Source: Pseudomonadota bacterium
GTDB taxonomy: Bacteria > Myxococcota > Polyangia > GCA-2747355 > JACKDQ01
Assembly (NCBI GenBank): GCA_030591195.1
Contig: JAUVBO010000083.1
Coordinates: 1 to 8,140, forward strand
Direction of reading: 5' to 3'
Length of the DNA: 8,140 nt
The translations under genes were made by a program, and so were the position numbers. Under the pieces are notes generated by a model. That model ran no database searches, was not told the DNA's origin, and saw only the letters and a list, made by a program, of their open reading frames with translations. Below, one piece after another: positions 6,203 to 8,140 of the stretch; position 1 is the stretch's first letter, and every line of letters begins with the position of its first letter.

Positions 6203-6787
6203 TCAGCTTGAAGGGCGGAAGGCGCCAAACTGGGCCAGGTGCAGACCGTCGGCCTTGAGCGAGGCCTCCCAGCGCTCCTCGATCGGAGTGTCGAAAACCA
6301 GGTCCATCCTCAACGACGTCGGGATCCAGGCAGCCTGCGCGATCTCCTGCTCGAGCTGGCCAGGGCCCCAGCCGGCGTGGCCGAGGAAGATCTGGTACCG
6401 CTCGGGCCCCTCGCCCGCGGCGATCTGCCGCAGCAGCTCTTGGTTCGGGCAGAGGCGCAACACCGGCGAGACCTCGAGCTCGTCCTCGCGAGGCTCGTCG
6501 TCATCACCGACCTCGTACAGCAGCAGGCCGTTGTCGAGGGCCACCGGACCGCCGACCATCGCTCTACCGCCCATCGGCTGGCGCGCGTCGTCCGCCTTGC
6601 TCTCGATCTCCATCTGCTGGAGGATGTCCCCGATGGTCACCGGCGCCGGGCGGTTGATCACCAGCCCCATGGCGCCCTGGTCGTTGTGAACGCACATCAG
6701 CACGACGGTGTGATCGAAGTTGGGATCCCGAAGGGTCGGGGCGGCGATGAGGAAGCCAGGGGCGAGGGTCTCGAGCGCTGACGCCAT
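6203..6787 (-). CDS. yqgE: YqgE/AlgH family protein (DUF179)
   Basis: A 194-residue protein of the usual family length. It begins at the expected place just before APGFLIAAP (9-17), followed by DPNFDHTVVLM (21-31), HNDQGAMGLVINRP (34-47), GGPV (79-82) and FLGHAGWGPGQLEQEI (134-149). It is cytosolic with no signal peptide or membrane helix. AlgH was named for an effect on alginate transcription in Pseudomonas, but the molecular function of the family remains unclear. The family often sits beside the Holliday-junction resolvase gene yqgF/ruvX; here that neighbour is absent within the window. The ATG at 6787 has only a weak AAGG two bases upstream, and a promoter-like pair lies so close that the mRNA may be almost leaderless. 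The gene is divergent from the orphan gene at 6848. Confidence 0.95.
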   Translation of the reverse strand: MASALETLAPGFLIAAPTLRDPNFDHTVVLMCVHNDQGAMGLVINRPAPVTIGDILQQMEIESKADDARQPMGGRAMVGGPVALDNGLLLYEVGDDDEPREDELEVSPVLRLCPNQELLRQIAAGEGPERYQIFLGHAGWGPGQLEQEIAQAAWIPTSLRMDLVFDTPIEERWEASLKADGLHLAQFGAFRPSS

Positions 6788-6796
6788 AGCCTTGCT

Positions 6797-6825
6797 GATC
6801 TATCGCAGGCTGCCCGGGAGCGCAA
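6797..6825 (-). promoter_or_regulatory. Candidate promoter of yqgE
   Basis: On the minus strand TTGCGC (6825-6820) and TAGATC (6802-6797) are separated by exactly 17 bp, the ideal sigma-70 spacing. The -10 box matches consensus poorly (3 of 6). Transcription would begin only a few bases before the ATG at 6787. Confidence 0.25.
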
Positions 6826-6847
6826 GCACCGGGGCAAGTTCGCCGAG

Positions 6848-7807
6848 ATGGTGCGGTTGGCCGTTGCCTCTGCGCCGCCAAGGTTGTATGAGAGCGTCGG
6901 GGCGACGGCGATGATTCCCTACACCACCCACCACTTCCGTAGCGCGCTGGCGATGATCCGTGGAATGCGGGAGATCTTCCGCGCTGGCATCAAGCCTCGC
7001 GGCCTGCTCTTTGTCGCGCTCGACGACCAGGGGGACGCACACCTCACCGTCGCCCAGAACGCCAGCGACGTCGACACGCTCAAGGTCGGCACCAAGCTGG
7101 CCCTGCCCTTGCCGTTCCCGGGGCGGATGTTCTACCTCGACGCGGTCCACCCGCTGGCCAAGGACACGGCGGTGGTCAACGGTGACCGACGGATCGGTCG
7201 GGTGGCGAGCATGGTCGACGTCGCCGCGCTGGTCTCCGGCTTCGTCCAGCAGGCAGGTGATCGCAGCGTGTTCTTCGGCTGCACGCCCCACCAGCCGGGG
7301 AGCTGGTGGGTCAAAGGGGAGGAGGCGACACCGCTGCATGACCGCGGCTTCGTCGACATCGTGCCCGCGCCGGACCGCGGCCTGATCGCGCGCCGTACCG
7401 TTGACGATGGTCTCTACTACCTCCCGCAGGACGCCGCGGCGCGCGGTGACCTCCGCGGCTGGCAGCGCGTCTTTCGCTCGCCTCTCGGCAACGTGTTGCT
7501 GATCGAGCGCCGGGTGCTCGGCGGTCGCCTGGTGCTGAGCTGCCAGGATGGGCTGATCGAGGTCAACATCGATCAGGTGCCCGACGTCCACCAGACCGGA
7601 CAGATCGACGCGGTCACCGGCTACGCGGTGGTGGGCCGGGTGACCAACGGGGCCTTCGCCGTTACCGCCGGCGCACCCCGCGCCTGGGGCTTCGACCAGC
7701 TCAAGCCAGCGATGCTGGTCGGCAGCCGCGGCTGCACCTTCGAGGAGCTTGGCGAGCTGCTGCTCGCGGACGAGGAGATGCCCACGGCGATCATCCCGCC
7801 GAAGTGA
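6848..7807 (+). CDS. Conserved-looking hypothetical protein, unrecognised family
   Basis: A 319-codon open frame with codon usage like its neighbours, which supports a real gene; I do not recognise the family. It has no signal peptide, membrane helix or known catalytic motif. The composition suggests a mainly beta-strand cytosolic protein, with strands such as GLLFVALDD, GNVLLIERRVL, RLVLSCQDGLIEV and YAVVGRVTNGAFAV. Distinctive spots are FFGCTPHQPGSWWVKG (142-157) and the acidic C-terminus before IIPPK. The start is uncertain: ATG at 6848 has no ribosome site, while ATG at 6911 (Met22) is preceded by a GGGG run 8 nt upstream and gives a natural-looking N-terminus MIPYTTHHF. I favour 6911 slightly. 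It is divergent from yqgE across 60 bp, and its last 17 bp overlap the 3' end of the opposing epimerase gene. Confidence 0.7.
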   Translation: MVRLAVASAPPRLYESVGATAMIPYTTHHFRSALAMIRGMREIFRAGIKPRGLLFVALDDQGDAHLTVAQNASDVDTLKVGTKLALPLPFPGRMFYLDAVHPLAKDTAVVNGDRRIGRVASMVDVAALVSGFVQQAGDRSVFFGCTPHQPGSWWVKGEEATPLHDRGFVDIVPAPDRGLIARRTVDDGLYYLPQDAAARGDLRGWQRVFRSPLGNVLLIERRVLGGRLVLSCQDGLIEVNIDQVPDVHQTGQIDAVTGYAVVGRVTNGAFAVTAGAPRAWGFDQLKPAMLVGSRGCTFEELGELLLADEEMPTAIIPPK

Positions 7808-8140
7808 GCTCCCGGGATGCCTCGGAGCGCGGACGGCCCGCCGGCTGGCCATTGACGAAGGCACGATCGCTCACCGTGGCGTGGATCGCCTCGGCGGGGC
7901 CGATCTGTGGCTCCCAGCCAAAGACCGCGCGGATTTGCTCGTCAGCCACCACGCACGGGTACTTGAAGAAATCGATCAGGTGGGAGGGCAGCGTCCGGGT
8001 GAAGATCCCTCCGACCTGCAGGTAGGCATGAGCGAAGAATGAAGGCACGGGGACCTGACGCCCGCCGGTCAGCCGCAGCGCCTGGCGCCAGGGAAGCGGC
8101 CCCCGCCCCGCCACGTTGAAGACACCCACGGCCTCCGACC
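7791..8140 (-). CDS. NAD-dependent epimerase/dehydratase (extended SDR), C-terminal part (5' truncated)
   Basis: The frame is open to the right edge, so the N-terminal Rossmann half and catalytic YxxxK lie outside the window; only the last 115 residues are seen. The opening SEAVGVFNVAGRGPLPWRQ is the typical strand and turn of extended short-chain dehydrogenases, where 'G-x-x-N-V-AG' leads into the substrate-binding lobe. HLIDFFKYPCVV followed by FGWEPQIGPAEAI matches the usual C-terminal region (D..R....LGW.P). Extended SDRs of this kind act on sugar nucleotides or similar substrates; the specific substrate cannot be read from this half. A GTG at 8129 is in frame but lies inside a conserved strand, so it is not the start. 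The stop codon lies inside the convergent neighbour's 3' end. Confidence 0.85.
   Translation of the reverse strand, partial: SEAVGVFNVAGRGPLPWRQALRLTGGRQVPVPSFFAHAYLQVGGIFTRTLPSHLIDFFKYPCVVADEQIRAVFGWEPQIGPAEAIHATVSDRAFVNGQPAGRPRSEASRELTSAG

Overview
This is a GC-rich, densely packed bacterial chromosome segment of seven recognisable genes and one orphan gene, with genes truncated at both window edges. The combination of a Hanks-type Ser/Thr kinase with a response-regulator-like tail, a PilS/RegB-like membrane sensor with a GAF domain, YqgE and very GC-rich codon usage suggests a deltaproteobacterial or Myxococcota-like genome. That is an inference from style; no marker gene fixes the taxon. 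I see no transposase, integrase, CRISPR array, tRNA or rRNA.

Layout, left to right. Positions 1-1329 (+) hold the C-terminal part of a CASTOR/POLLUX-like ion-channel regulatory protein with RCK/Rossmann-type domains; its start lies outside the window. A 95-bp gap follows, with a perfect 8-bp-stem hairpin whose U-rich side faces the minus strand. Positions 1425-2711 (+) encode a complete Ser/Thr protein kinase fused to a receiver-like domain that has lost key phosphorylation-site residues. Converging on it is a two-gene minus-strand operon: a class III sirtuin (4845-4003), then 27 bp downstream a six-helix membrane protein with a cytosolic GAF domain and no kinase or cyclase output (3975-2749). 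A hairpin sits between the converging kinase and GAF genes.

Divergent from the sirtuin across 83 bp is a three-part protein (4929-6167, +): an N-terminal four-Cys zinc-ribbon-like segment, a pRiA4b ORF-3-like domain, and a C-terminal helical segment with two HxxxH motifs. It converges on yqgE (6787-6203, -). Divergent from yqgE is a 319-codon orphan gene (6848-7807, +), whose 3' end overlaps by 17 bp the 3' end of a sugar-nucleotide epimerase-type SDR gene (8140-7791, -, truncated at the window edge).

The left half is rich in signalling functions (nucleotide-sensing RCK protein, Ser/Thr kinase, GAF sensor, NAD-dependent deacylase). The sequence supports co-transcription only for the sirtuin and GAF sensor; a wider functional link is speculative. 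The best leads are the kinase with a degenerate receiver, the sirtuin/output-less GAF sensor operon, the minus-oriented terminator-like hairpin, and the three-part pRiA4b-type protein. Nothing here is a convincing new defence or mobile system.
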